Positions 1-8,132 of a stretch of DNA of 64,000 nt are shown in pieces. How positions within the stretch are numbered: the stretch's first letter is position 1; each line of letters opens with the position of its first letter. Source of the DNA: Shewanella hanedai (GTDB lineage Bacteria > Pseudomonadota > Gammaproteobacteria > Enterobacterales > Shewanellaceae); assembly GCF_007197645.1 (NCBI RefSeq), contig NZ_VKGK01000023.1:44966-108965 (forward strand). The letters are read 5' to 3'. A model generated the notes under the pieces. That model was not told where the DNA came from. It saw only the letters and a program-made list of their open reading frames with translations, and ran no database searches. A program made the translations under genes and the position numbers.

Positions 1-871
1 TACCCGCGGCACCGTTAGTCGGTGAAGTCACGACACGACCACCAGCAGCATTTTCTTCACTGACGGCTAATGCGAACATATTGACCCAATCAAGGATAGC
101 CATAGGATCGGTCGTATGACGCTCACCGGTCACTAACTGACGATAGAGTGCTGGTGCACGGCGAGGAACACGTAATGGTCCTGCAAGTACGCCCTCAGTT
201 TGGCAACCACGTTCGATACCGGCCTTCATGGTATTCCAGATGGCCTCGAAGGTTTCATTGATAAACGCTTCGCTGTGGAAAGCCTTCTCATTCGCCATCA
301 TTATCGCACTGATGCTCATGCCAGTTTCTTTACAGATAGCTAATAGATCGTCTGCGTAAGCAAATGGATAAGGCACCATCACTTCATTGGCTGCTTCTAA
401 ACCAAAATGCTCTTCATCAACAATAAAACCACCACCAGTAGAGTAGTAAGTCTTAGAGAATACGCTTACATCACCATTCCAAGCATGAATAGACATACCA
501 TTTTCATGCAGAGGAAGCGCATAAGAATGGAAGGTCACAGAGCCTTTAGGGAAGGCAACAATCTTCGCCTCTTTTCCTAATGGTAAAGTTTCTGTCGTCT
601 CAATTTGACGAATAAACTCAGGAATGGCCTCAATATCTACTGTCGCAGGTAAGTTACCACCCAATCCCGTAAGGATAGCCGTATCAGTATGGTGACCTTT
701 ACCGGTAAGTGACAATGAACCATAAATATCGACACTGACGCGTGTCACTTTAGCCATATCTCCACGTTGACGTAATTCATCAACAAACTCTTTTGCGGCC
801 TTCATCGGCCCGACAGTGTGTGAGCTGGATGGACCAACACCTATCTTAAAAATATCAAATGCGCTAAACAT
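1..871 (-). CDS. sdaA: L-serine ammonia-lyase, C-terminal part cut off by window edge
   Basis: This enzyme deaminates L-serine to pyruvate and ammonia in the cytoplasm with an oxygen-sensitive [4Fe-4S] cluster. The reading frame starts at the ATG at 871 and stays open to the left edge, giving about 290 residues, so the C-terminal part with most cluster cysteines is missing. Visible family motifs are the N-terminal IGVGPSSSHTVGPMKAA, the TGKGHHTD segment and a late SPTNGAAG, which are typical of single-chain SdaA/SdaB enzymes. It lies directly downstream of the serine permease gene on the same strand, so import and breakdown of serine are probably co-transcribed, with a hairpin between them. 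Confidence in the family is high; the choice between sdaA and sdaB as a name is arbitrary. Confidence 0.95.
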   Translation of the reverse strand, partial: MFSAFDIFKIGVGPSSSHTVGPMKAAKEFVDELRQRGDMAKVTRVSVDIYGSLSLTGKGHHTDTAILTGLGGNLPATVDIEAIPEFIRQIETTETLPLGKEAKIVAFPKGSVTFHSYALPLHENGMSIHAWNGDVSVFSKTYYSTGGGFIVDEEHFGLEAANEVMVPYPFAYADDLLAICKETGMSISAIMMANEKAFHSEAFINETFEAIWNTMKAGIERGCQTEGVLAGPLRVPRRAPALYRQLVTGERHTTDPMAILDWVNMFALAVSEENAAGGRVVTSPTNGAAG

Positions 872-892
872 AACTAATTACCTCAATAGAAA

Positions 893-921
893 AGGGTCAG
901 CACTGAATGAGTGCTGACCCT
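893..921 (-). terminator. 12-bp perfect hairpin between sdaC and sdaA
   Basis: Perfect inverted repeat with arms AGGGTCAGCACT (893-904) and AGTGCTGACCCT (910-921) and a 5-nt loop. On the minus strand it is followed by TTTCTATTG, a weak T-run. It sits in the 74-bp gap between the permease stop and the sdaA start, so it may act as a partial terminator or an mRNA-stability hairpin lowering sdaA relative to sdaC. Confidence 0.55.
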
Positions 922-945
922 AGGTAAATCTTAAAACAGTTTTAC

Positions 946-2217
946 TTAAGACATCATTCCAAACAGAATGGCTGTCATTGCTAATAGACCTGCAATCACA
1001 ACGAAAACGTTGCTGATACGGCCACGGTAGGCTTTAAGTGCTGGTACTTTGTAAACAGCATACATAGGCATTAGGTAAAGAATCGCAGCGATGATTGGAC
1101 CACCGAGTGCTTCAATCATACCTAAGATGCTTGGGTTTATAATTGCGACACCCCAGATGGTGAAGAACATAAAGCCAAGAATGAATCTATTTACTTTCTT
1201 GTCAGATACTTCTTTCTTACTGCTACGCAACTGCTTAGTAATAATGCCCTTCAGACCTTCTGTCGCACCTAAGTAGTGACCGAAGAAAGAAGATACGATT
1301 GCAATCACAGCAATGATAGGACCAAAGTAGCTTACAAAACCACTTGCATGCACGTTAGCAAGGTAAGACAGAATTGGTAAGTTTTGCGCTTTAGATTCTG
1401 CAAGTTGTGCTGGGCTTAATGAAAGCACACAAGAGAATACAAACAGCATAACAAAACCAACTAACATCATACTCGTGTTACGTAGTATCACATCGGCTTT
1501 CTTAGACGCATTAACGCCATGCTCACGTTTCAATGCAACAGAGAACTGTGAGATTGCTGGAGAATGGTTAAATGCGAAGACCAATACTGGAATAGTTAAC
1601 CAAACAGTGCCTAAGAATTCACCTGCTGATGGCACCTGAGACAAGGCGTCCATTTTCCAGCTTGGAATAAGGTACAAAGACATAAAAGCAAGAATAGCCA
1701 CTAGTGGGTAAACTAGGAACTGAGTCACTTTCAACATGATCTTTTCGCCAGAAACCATCACTGACATCATGCCTAAAATTAGCAAGCCAGATAGAATCCA
1801 ACGTGGTGGCGATGCCATACCAAGTTGGTTAACGATGAAACTGTCGATAGTGTTAGTAATACCCACACCATAGATCAATACGATTGGGTAGATAGCAAAG
1901 AAATACAACAATGTGATCGCTTTACCTGCGCCAACACCAAAATACTCTTCAACTACGTGAGTAATGTCGCTGCCTGGCTTCTGTGAAGAACAGACAAAAC
2001 GAGATAGACCACGATGCGCTAAATAGGTCATAGGACCAATAATTATCGCCATCATCACTAGTGGCCAGAATCCGCCCATACCAGCATTGATAGGTAGGAA
2101 AAGAATACCTGCACCAACAGCGGTACCAAATAAACTTAACATCCAAGTTGTATCTTGACGTGTCCAACCCTGACGGCCAGATGTTTCTACTTGGGTTTTC
2201 ATCACTTCTTCTTGCAT
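946..2217 (-). CDS. sdaC: Serine transporter, HAAAP family
   Basis: A 423-residue inner-membrane permease with about eleven hydrophobic segments. The first membrane segment carries the family signature GTAVGAGILFLPINAGMGG near residues 32-50. The hydroxy/aromatic amino acid permease (HAAAP) family includes E. coli SdaC (proton/serine symport) and TdcC (threonine). Pairing with a serine deaminase gene 75 bp downstream on the same strand supports serine as the substrate. The ATG at 2217 is the chosen start; a second in-frame Met occurs six codons later. Two CRP-like sites lie in the long upstream region, in keeping with the catabolic role. Confidence 0.93.
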   Translation of the reverse strand: MQEEVMKTQVETSGRQGWTRQDTTWMLSLFGTAVGAGILFLPINAGMGGFWPLVMMAIIIGPMTYLAHRGLSRFVCSSQKPGSDITHVVEEYFGVGAGKAITLLYFFAIYPIVLIYGVGITNTIDSFIVNQLGMASPPRWILSGLLILGMMSVMVSGEKIMLKVTQFLVYPLVAILAFMSLYLIPSWKMDALSQVPSAGEFLGTVWLTIPVLVFAFNHSPAISQFSVALKREHGVNASKKADVILRNTSMMLVGFVMLFVFSCVLSLSPAQLAESKAQNLPILSYLANVHASGFVSYFGPIIAVIAIVSSFFGHYLGATEGLKGIITKQLRSSKKEVSDKKVNRFILGFMFFTIWGVAIINPSILGMIEALGGPIIAAILYLMPMYAVYKVPALKAYRGRISNVFVVIAGLLAMTAILFGMMS

Positions 2218-2393
2218 AAATTTACCTTTGAGGTGCTAATGGCACCTTTGGTTTTGATGGTACAAACATAGACTGTGTAGTTACGGGTTAGCCCCACAGT
2301 AAGAGCAGAATTCGCGGTCAGAATATAGATTTAGAACATCAAAAAGTTGATCTAGCGCGTGGTTTTGAAATTGAATTTCAGAACAAGTGAGCA

Positions 2394-2411
2394 ACGTGAT
2401 CTTGCTCACAG
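2394..2411. promoter_or_regulatory. CRP-like site upstream of sdaC
   Basis: The core CGTGA-N6-TCACA at 2395-2410 matches the CRP consensus TGTGA-N6-TCACA at nine of ten core positions. It lies about 180 bp upstream of sdaC and about 460 bp upstream of divergent yjjX. Regulation of sdaC by CRP is known in E. coli; here it is inferred from sequence only. The rest of the gap 2218-2867 is AT-rich with no convincing gene. Confidence 0.6.
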
Positions 2412-2594
2412 TTGTTGTGTGGTAAATTTTCATAAGGACTCAATCAAAGTAACCAGATTGAACCTAAAACAAACATTACCATTACATAAATTACCTAAAG
2501 GTGATATTCAAAATCACACAACAAAAAACGCACACTCGCGCAATGTCACAAAAATACTCAGTAACGAGACATTAACCCACAAAGCAAACAAAAA

Positions 2595-2612
2595 ATTTGA
2601 ACTAGATCACAA
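2595..2612. promoter_or_regulatory. Second, weaker CRP-like site
   Basis: TTTGA-N6-TCACA at 2596-2611 keeps a perfect right half and three of five bases in the left half. It lies 200 bp from the stronger site in the same divergent gap between sdaC and yjjX, so it could serve either gene. FNR or ArcA binding is an alternative, as these boxes overlap in sequence. Confidence 0.35.
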
Positions 2613-2867
2613 TCGAATCCACTAAATGAACTCAGATCTTTAGTAATTCAAACTGTCATCAATAAAACTAAGATCGCTTATTAAGCTCAATAGCCGACCA
2701 ATCTTTAGAGGTTGGTTAACATAAATGACCTATTTACTCATGTAAAAATTAGGGGGATCAAAAAGATAACGAATATCGTTTATCTTCTAATCGCATCAGG
2801 TTGCAAATTGCAGATAAGCGGGAGACACTGCTTAAAATAAAATCGTAAATCCAATAAAAAATCCCCT

Positions 2868-3431
2868 ATGCCAATGTTAACTAAACTAAAAGAAATTCAC
2901 GTAGTGGTTGGTTCAACCAATCCAGTCAAAGTTCAGGCTGCAAAGTCAGCTTTAGAACAACTTTTTCCACACTCTGACATTCATTGTCATGGCTGTCATG
3001 CGCCCTCGGGCGTCGCTGATCAACCGATGACAGCACCAGAAACACTTCAAGGTGCAATAAACAGGGTTGAGTACTGTCAATCAGCGCCCGAAATTGAAAA
3101 AGCTGACCTTTATATTGCGATTGAGGGCGGAGTCGATAACTTCGCCTATGGTCCAGCCACCTTTGCTTATGTCGTGATAGCGCATCAGAGTCAACGTTTA
3201 GTCGGCCGTAGCGCACTCCTCCCGCTTCCTCCCATTATTTATAGCGCCTTAAATGAAGGTGAGGAGTTAGGTGATGTGATGGACAGGCTTTTCAACACCA
3301 AAAATATCAAACAGCAAGGCGGAGCCATTGGACTCTTGACGCGAGGGGCGGCAACCCGAGAAAGTACTTATACGCAAGCACTTATCTTAGCCATGGCGCC
3401 ACTACTCAATGATGAGTTATACCGACGTTAG
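2868..3431 (+). CDS. yjjX: Inosine/xanthosine triphosphatase (YjjX family)
   Basis: A 187-residue cytoplasmic house-cleaning enzyme expected to hydrolyse ITP and XTP and so keep deaminated purines out of nucleic acids. The N-terminal VVVGSTNPVKVQAAKSAL, the middle YIAIEGGV and the C-terminal GGAIGLLTRG are diagnostic of the YjjX/DUF84 family, and the length fits. Two in-frame ATGs (2868 and 2874) are possible starts, and the upstream spacing does not separate them. It is monocistronic here, divergent from sdaC and 119 bp ahead of a regulator gene. Confidence 0.93.
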   Translation: MPMLTKLKEIHVVVGSTNPVKVQAAKSALEQLFPHSDIHCHGCHAPSGVADQPMTAPETLQGAINRVEYCQSAPEIEKADLYIAIEGGVDNFAYGPATFAYVVIAHQSQRLVGRSALLPLPPIIYSALNEGEELGDVMDRLFNTKNIKQQGGAIGLLTRGAATRESTYTQALILAMAPLLNDELYRR

Positions 3432-3550
3432 GTATATACCCAAGTGACTTGCAATTTAGTTTAATCCGCTCTAGGTTATACCTGACTCTTTAGATGTTAG
3501 TCGCACCTAATTCTTATCTTTAAGAATCAATCATAATCGAGGGCGTTAGA

Positions 3551-4525
3551 TTGGCATTTATTGGTCGTAACAATGATATTGAAACAAGTGAACAGGGCGA
3601 ACGCTGTTGTAAAACCAACGCTAGAGATGGTCTCAGAAAAGTATCTCGACACATTGTCAGACAATTAGGCATGCTCAACTCAGCCTTTGGCGACCTCCCC
3701 TTATCTCCAGCTCAAGCTCATACACTAATCGAACTAGGCAATGAAGCGGTTTCAATAAAGCAACTTTCACTGAGCCTGAATATCGATAAATCAAATGCCA
3801 GCCGTGCGGTCACTCATCTTGTCGAAAAAGGCTTTGCGTACACCCAAAGCAACCCAAAAGATACCAGAAGCTTACTTGCCCACTTAACTCCCCAAGGGAA
3901 AAAGCTACTGCAAAAACTCCATCATCAGCAAAACGTCATGTTTGATGAAATCCTATGTCAACTCTCACCAGAAGAAGCCACCAATATTGAATCTGCTATT
4001 TCAGCTTACAATAAAGCCATCTGTCGTACCCAAGCTCAACAAGGCTGTACCATCAGAGAGATAACCGCTGCAGATGATGTTGCAATCGCAGAGCTCATAA
4101 GAGAGGTCTCAGCTGAATATGGGTTGACTGCGGATAAAGGCTACAGTGTTGCCGATCCCAGTCTTGAGACCACCAGCAAACAATATAACGCCTCAGGCTC
4201 ATGTTATTGGATCATAGAGCTCGATGGGATAATACTCGGCGGGGCTGGAATCGCCCCATTAGGCAGTGAACAAGGTGTCTGTGAACTTCAAAAAATGTAC
4301 TTCAGTAAACAGTTAAGAGGTAAAGGATTTGCAAAGCGCATGGCGTACCTCGCCCTCAACTATGCACGAGAGCAGGAATACCAAGCCTGTTACCTTGAAA
4401 CCACGGCCTGCCTGAAAGAGGCGATTAGCTTATATGAAGCTATCGGTTTCGAACATATTTCAAAGCACTTAGGTGATACAGGCCACGACGCCTGTGAGTT
4501 ACCTATGTTGTTAAAACTGAAATAG
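3551..4525 (+). CDS. MarR-type regulator fused to a GNAT acetyltransferase
   Basis: A 324-residue two-domain protein. Residues about 25-165 form a MarR-like winged helix (ALTLIELG-like segment, LSLNIDKSNASRAVTHLVEKG recognition region, then a basic wing NPKDTRS). Residues about 166-324 form a GNAT acyl-CoA N-acyltransferase domain with the acetyl-CoA loop QLRGKGFAKRM and the late YEAIGFE motif. Such MarR-GNAT fusions are known as a family, but their acetyl acceptors are mostly unknown. The start is TTG at 3551, with GAGGGC about eight bases upstream; no earlier ATG is in frame. It probably senses a small molecule or modifies a metabolite or protein, and I cannot say which. Confidence 0.85.
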   Translation: MAFIGRNNDIETSEQGERCCKTNARDGLRKVSRHIVRQLGMLNSAFGDLPLSPAQAHTLIELGNEAVSIKQLSLSLNIDKSNASRAVTHLVEKGFAYTQSNPKDTRSLLAHLTPQGKKLLQKLHHQQNVMFDEILCQLSPEEATNIESAISAYNKAICRTQAQQGCTIREITAADDVAIAELIREVSAEYGLTADKGYSVADPSLETTSKQYNASGSCYWIIELDGIILGGAGIAPLGSEQGVCELQKMYFSKQLRGKGFAKRMAYLALNYAREQEYQACYLETTACLKEAISLYEAIGFEHISKHLGDTGHDACELPMLLKLK

Positions 4526-4638
4526 TTACCCTATAATCCTCTCGATCACAGTGCCTTGTTTTATATAGATCATTTCCCCCTAGTCTTTTTTCTAAAAGCT
4601 TGCTAGCCTCAAAGCAATGACATTACAGTGGAGATTTT

Positions 4639-5682
4639 ATGGAATATCGCCGAATACCACATTCCAACCTTGAAGTAAGTGAACTCTGTTTAGGCACCAT
4701 GACTTGGGGTGAACAGAATACGCAGTCAGAAGCCTTTGCCCAACTTGATTACGCCATCGATCAAGGCGTCAATTTTATTGACACTGCCGAGATGTACCCT
4801 GTGCCTCCCAAAGCTGAAACTCAGGGCGCCACAGAACGCATTTTAGGTAATTATTTAAAGAAGACTGGTCATCGTGACAACTTGGTCATCGCCACTAAGG
4901 TTTCAGCGCCTGGCGGTAAAGGCGATTACATCCGCCCCAATATGGCCTTGGACTGGTGCAATATACATGAAGCTGTCGATGCCTCACTGGAACGATTACA
5001 GATAGAAACCATCGATCTTTACCAGCTTCATTGGCCTGACAGAAACACCAACTTCTTCGGTGAACTCTCCTATCAGCAGATCGATGACAACGAAACACTC
5101 ACCCCGATTATCGATACCCTTGAAGCCCTTGCTTCACTGCAAAAAGAGGGCAAAATCCGCTACATCGGCGTCTCCAATGAAACCCCTTGGGGATTGATGA
5201 AATACCTGCAGCTTGCCGAAAAACATGGCCTGCCTCGAGTCATTAGCGTTCAAAATCCCTATAACCTGCTTAATCGCAGTTTTGAAGTCGGCATGGCAGA
5301 GATAAGCCACCGTGAAGAAACGCCGCTACTTGCGTACTCTCCATTGGCCTTTGGTGCACTCACAGGCAAGTACTTAGACGACCAATGGCCTGAAGGCGCG
5401 CGTCTCACACTTTTTAAACGTTTTGCCCGTTATACCGGGACTCAACTCGCCCTTGATGCCACTAAGGCTTATGTTGACTTAGCCCGTGAGTTCAAACTTA
5501 GCCCAACGCAGATGTCACTCGCTTTCGTCAATTCACGTAAGTTCGTGGTTTCAAATATCATAGGGGCAACCAACCTTGAGCAACTCAAAGAGAATATTGA
5601 CAGCATTAACGTCACTATCTCACCAGAGTTGATAAAGCGTCTCGACGAGCTGGCACTGATTTACCGCCTGCCTTGCCCATAA
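4639..5682 (+). CDS. tas: NADP(H)-dependent aldo-keto reductase, Tas family
   Basis: A 347-residue aldo-keto reductase, the usual length for Tas. The catalytic tetrad is visible: the Asp and Tyr in FIDTAEMYP, Lys in IATKVSAPGG and His in LYQLHWPDRN. The insert NTNFFGELSYQ after the His motif is typical of the Tas subgroup. Tas of E. coli can relieve tyrosine auxotrophy when overexpressed; the natural substrate is not settled. A purine-rich GTGGAG lies upstream of the ATG at 4639. The gene stands alone and is closed by a strong terminator. Confidence 0.9.
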   Translation: MEYRRIPHSNLEVSELCLGTMTWGEQNTQSEAFAQLDYAIDQGVNFIDTAEMYPVPPKAETQGATERILGNYLKKTGHRDNLVIATKVSAPGGKGDYIRPNMALDWCNIHEAVDASLERLQIETIDLYQLHWPDRNTNFFGELSYQQIDDNETLTPIIDTLEALASLQKEGKIRYIGVSNETPWGLMKYLQLAEKHGLPRVISVQNPYNLLNRSFEVGMAEISHREETPLLAYSPLAFGALTGKYLDDQWPEGARLTLFKRFARYTGTQLALDATKAYVDLAREFKLSPTQMSLAFVNSRKFVVSNIIGATNLEQLKENIDSINVTISPELIKRLDELALIYRLPCP

Positions 5683-5737
5683 GCTAATAGACTCATAAGC
5701 GCATAAACGTGCTTTAGCAGTAAAAGCCGCTTGCAAT

Positions 5738-5778
5738 AGGCGATAAGATCTCCCAAGATCTTATCGCCTTATTTTTTT
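5738..5778 (+). terminator. Rho-independent terminator after tas
   Basis: Perfect 14-bp stem (5738-5751 with 5756-5769), loop CCCA, followed by TATTTTTTT. It ends 24 bp before the csdA start and separates the two transcripts. Confidence 0.92.
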
Positions 5779-5802
5779 GTCATAAACAATCGGACCCTAA
5801 TC

Positions 5803-7014
5803 ATGGACTTTTCCCAGCTGCGCGCTCAATTCCCCACACTAGAGCAGACTTTAGCAGGCTACCCACTGTGCTACTTAGACACTGCGGCCACCAGCCAAAA
5901 GCCTAAGCAAGTCATCGCAGCCATGACCCGATATTATGAAACAGATAATGCCAATGTTCATCGAGCTGCACACCAGCTTTCATCAAGAGCCACCAGCCAA
6001 TATGAAGCAGTGCGTGACAGCCTGACCTATTTTATCCATGCTAAGCAGCGTGAAGAGATCATCTTTACCCACGGCACCACAGAATCAATCAACATGGTCG
6101 CGCACGGCTTAACCGGGCAGATTAAAGCCGGTGATCTCATATTGATCGACACCGCAGCCCATCATGCCAATATCGTGCCTTGGCAAGAACTCGCCAAACG
6201 CACGGGAGCCATCATCAAGCCCATCCCGCTAACCGAGGAATGTCGACTTGATGAAGCCGCTTTCGATGCCCTTTTACTAGAAAAGCCAGCGATTGTGGCA
6301 CTCAGTCATGTTTCCAACGCGCTAGGTACACTCAATCCTGTCAGCGATCTGGTCGCTCGCGCTAAACGCGCTGGCGCACTGACCTTAGTCGACGGCGCAC
6401 AGGCTATCGCGCATCTCGAGGTAAATGTACAAGCGTTGGATTGTGATTTTTATGTCTTCTCCGCCCACAAAATGTATGGCCCCACTGGTGTTGGGGTTCT
6501 CTACGGACGCTTTGACATATTGGACACCCTCGCACCGCTTATCACTGGCGGAGAGATGATTAAAACAGTGAGCTTTGAGGCAACTCAATTTAATCTGCTT
6601 CCCAATCGACTCGAAGCCGGTACGCCGCCAATTGCAGAGGTTATCGGATTAGGTGCGGCGATTGATTTTATCAACGCCCTCCCAAGAGCCGACATTGCCA
6701 AGCAAGAAGCTGAACTTCTTCACTACTTGCAAACCCAGCTCAAACAGTTAGGTGACATCACCCTTTATGGCGCCAATGACAACAATATCGGCGCCGTGGC
6801 ATTTAACCTTGCCGATGAACATCATCAAGATGTCGGCATTCTTCTCGATCAACAAGGTATTGCAGTACGATGTGGTCATCACTGCGCTATGCCGTTAATG
6901 CAAAGCTTAGGGATCAAGGGCTGTTGCCGCGCATCACTGGGAATATATAGCAGTAAAGAGGATATCGACCGTTTTATCGACGCGCTGAAATCAGTAAAAG
7001 ATATGTTGTTGTAA
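5803..7014 (+). CDS. csdA: Group II cysteine desulfurase (CsdA/SufS type)
   Basis: A PLP enzyme of 403 residues that takes sulfur from L-cysteine as a persulfide, leaving alanine. Lys223 in FSAHKMYGPTG binds PLP, and the sulfur-carrying Cys361 sits in RCGHHCAMPL, the compact loop of group II desulfurases rather than the long loop of IscS. The next gene encodes a SufE/CsdE-type acceptor and no sufBCD is nearby, so the CsdA-CsdE pair is the best reading. SufS is the alternative from sequence alone. ATG at 5803 follows a terminator, so the pair has its own promoter. Confidence 0.88.
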   Translation: MDFSQLRAQFPTLEQTLAGYPLCYLDTAATSQKPKQVIAAMTRYYETDNANVHRAAHQLSSRATSQYEAVRDSLTYFIHAKQREEIIFTHGTTESINMVAHGLTGQIKAGDLILIDTAAHHANIVPWQELAKRTGAIIKPIPLTEECRLDEAAFDALLLEKPAIVALSHVSNALGTLNPVSDLVARAKRAGALTLVDGAQAIAHLEVNVQALDCDFYVFSAHKMYGPTGVGVLYGRFDILDTLAPLITGGEMIKTVSFEATQFNLLPNRLEAGTPPIAEVIGLGAAIDFINALPRADIAKQEAELLHYLQTQLKQLGDITLYGANDNNIGAVAFNLADEHHQDVGILLDQQGIAVRCGHHCAMPLMQSLGIKGCCRASLGIYSSKEDIDRFIDALKSVKDMLL

Positions 7015-7149
7015 AAGAAGGTTCGAGGAAGAGAAGGTTCTAGGTTCTAGGTGCTAGGAAAGGCTAAGACGGCAAAGCTAATACCAATCAATATAAGAAG
7101 CCAAACGCGGTTTTATTTTAATATAGTAAACATTCAAATTAGGTCGAAT

Positions 7150-7590
7150 ATGAGTCAAGTACCACAACCCACTACAGAGAGTTTTTTAGCGCTTGAGCTT
7201 AACAGCTCTGACATATTGCCTCTATTTGAAAATGCCAACAATTGGCAAGAGCGCTATCGTCAAATCATGTTATTGGGCAAAACCCTGCCAAAACTTGATG
7301 AAGCCTATCGCGTTGAATCAGCTCAGGTTAGAGGCTGTGAAAGCAATGCTTGGCTTTATCATAGTGCAATCGAAGGTAAACACTATTTTATTGCCGACAG
7401 CGATGCACGCATCGTGAAAGGGCTCATCGGCCTGTTATTGACCGCTTGTCACGGCAAGACCTCAGCAGAGATTGCCGGATTTGATATTGAGGGTTATTTC
7501 GATATGTTAGGGCTAACGGGACAGTTAAGCCCCTCACGCACTAATGGGTTGTTTGCCTTAGCTAAGGCAATTAAAGCTTTTGCAGCTTAA
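7150..7590 (+). CDS. csdE: Sulfur acceptor protein CsdE (SufE family)
   Basis: A 146-residue SufE-fold protein that accepts persulfide sulfur from the desulfurase. The acceptor cysteine is Cys63 in VRGCESNAW, matching the position in CsdE and SufE. The frame is open further upstream to 7051, but that part contains short tandem copies of a TTCTAGG motif and has no family similarity, so the ATG at 7150 is preferred. It is separated from csdA by 135 bp without a terminator and is probably co-transcribed. Products would pass sulfur to iron-sulfur or molybdopterin routes, or to TcdA-type tRNA modification. Confidence 0.88.
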   Translation: MSQVPQPTTESFLALELNSSDILPLFENANNWQERYRQIMLLGKTLPKLDEAYRVESAQVRGCESNAWLYHSAIEGKHYFIADSDARIVKGLIGLLLTACHGKTSAEIAGFDIEGYFDMLGLTGQLSPSRTNGLFALAKAIKAFAA

Positions 7591-8132
7591 TTTGACTGGT
7601 TTGGTATTTATTGAGTTTGCTAGATACCAAAGCTACATTGTTATCTAACGCCTCCCCGGCGAGGAATGTGCAGACACTTCAGTAGAACGCTACAAGTACA
7701 ATCCCTGTAAGCTCGACGGTGGCATCCATGCCACCAACGTCTACAGCTGTATCTACACTGGATTCTGACAAGCAAGCTACCCCGTATCATTCTTCATAAT
7801 AAAGGCCCAAGTCAGATAAGTTAAAACCTAGTAAGAAATAGCTCAAAAACAAAAGGTATGACTGCCCTGTCTTTTATTTTTGGAATAGATAAGAGTTATG
7901 CCTATCCTACTTTTCTCGCGGAATTCATCAGAGGCGCAAGCTAAAGCTCGTTAAGCCCGTCTCTCCCATTAACAAAAAGGTCAGCACTATCGCTTAAAGC
8001 GAAAAGAGTCTATCAATTAGCAGTATGCGAAGAGACGCAAAATGTAGAAAAGCTAAGACCAAATAGCCTTAGCTATGAGAGTGTTGTCTTGACACACCGC
8101 GAGCGTCCATATATGCCCTCTCTATTGTTTTT
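7591..8132. other. Gene-free stretch with hairpins, edge of the accessory zone
   Basis: No convincing gene. It contains a perfect hairpin GGTGGCAT-CC-ATGCCACC at 7718-7735. A phrase close to TGACTGCCCTGTCTTTT near 7860 recurs in variant form near 10912 and 12110. The stretch separates conserved csdE from the AT-rich restriction-type gene and is probably an insertion or repeat border. Confidence 0.5.

Noticed and set aside
2359..2625. Open frame of 88 codons upstream of sdaC
   Set aside because: No ribosome site, no family resemblance, and it covers the CRP-like boxes and promoter region.
2763..2786. Imperfect palindrome AAGATAACGA...TCGTTTATCTT before yjjX
   Set aside because: One-base offset between arms and no known matching regulator; left as unproven.
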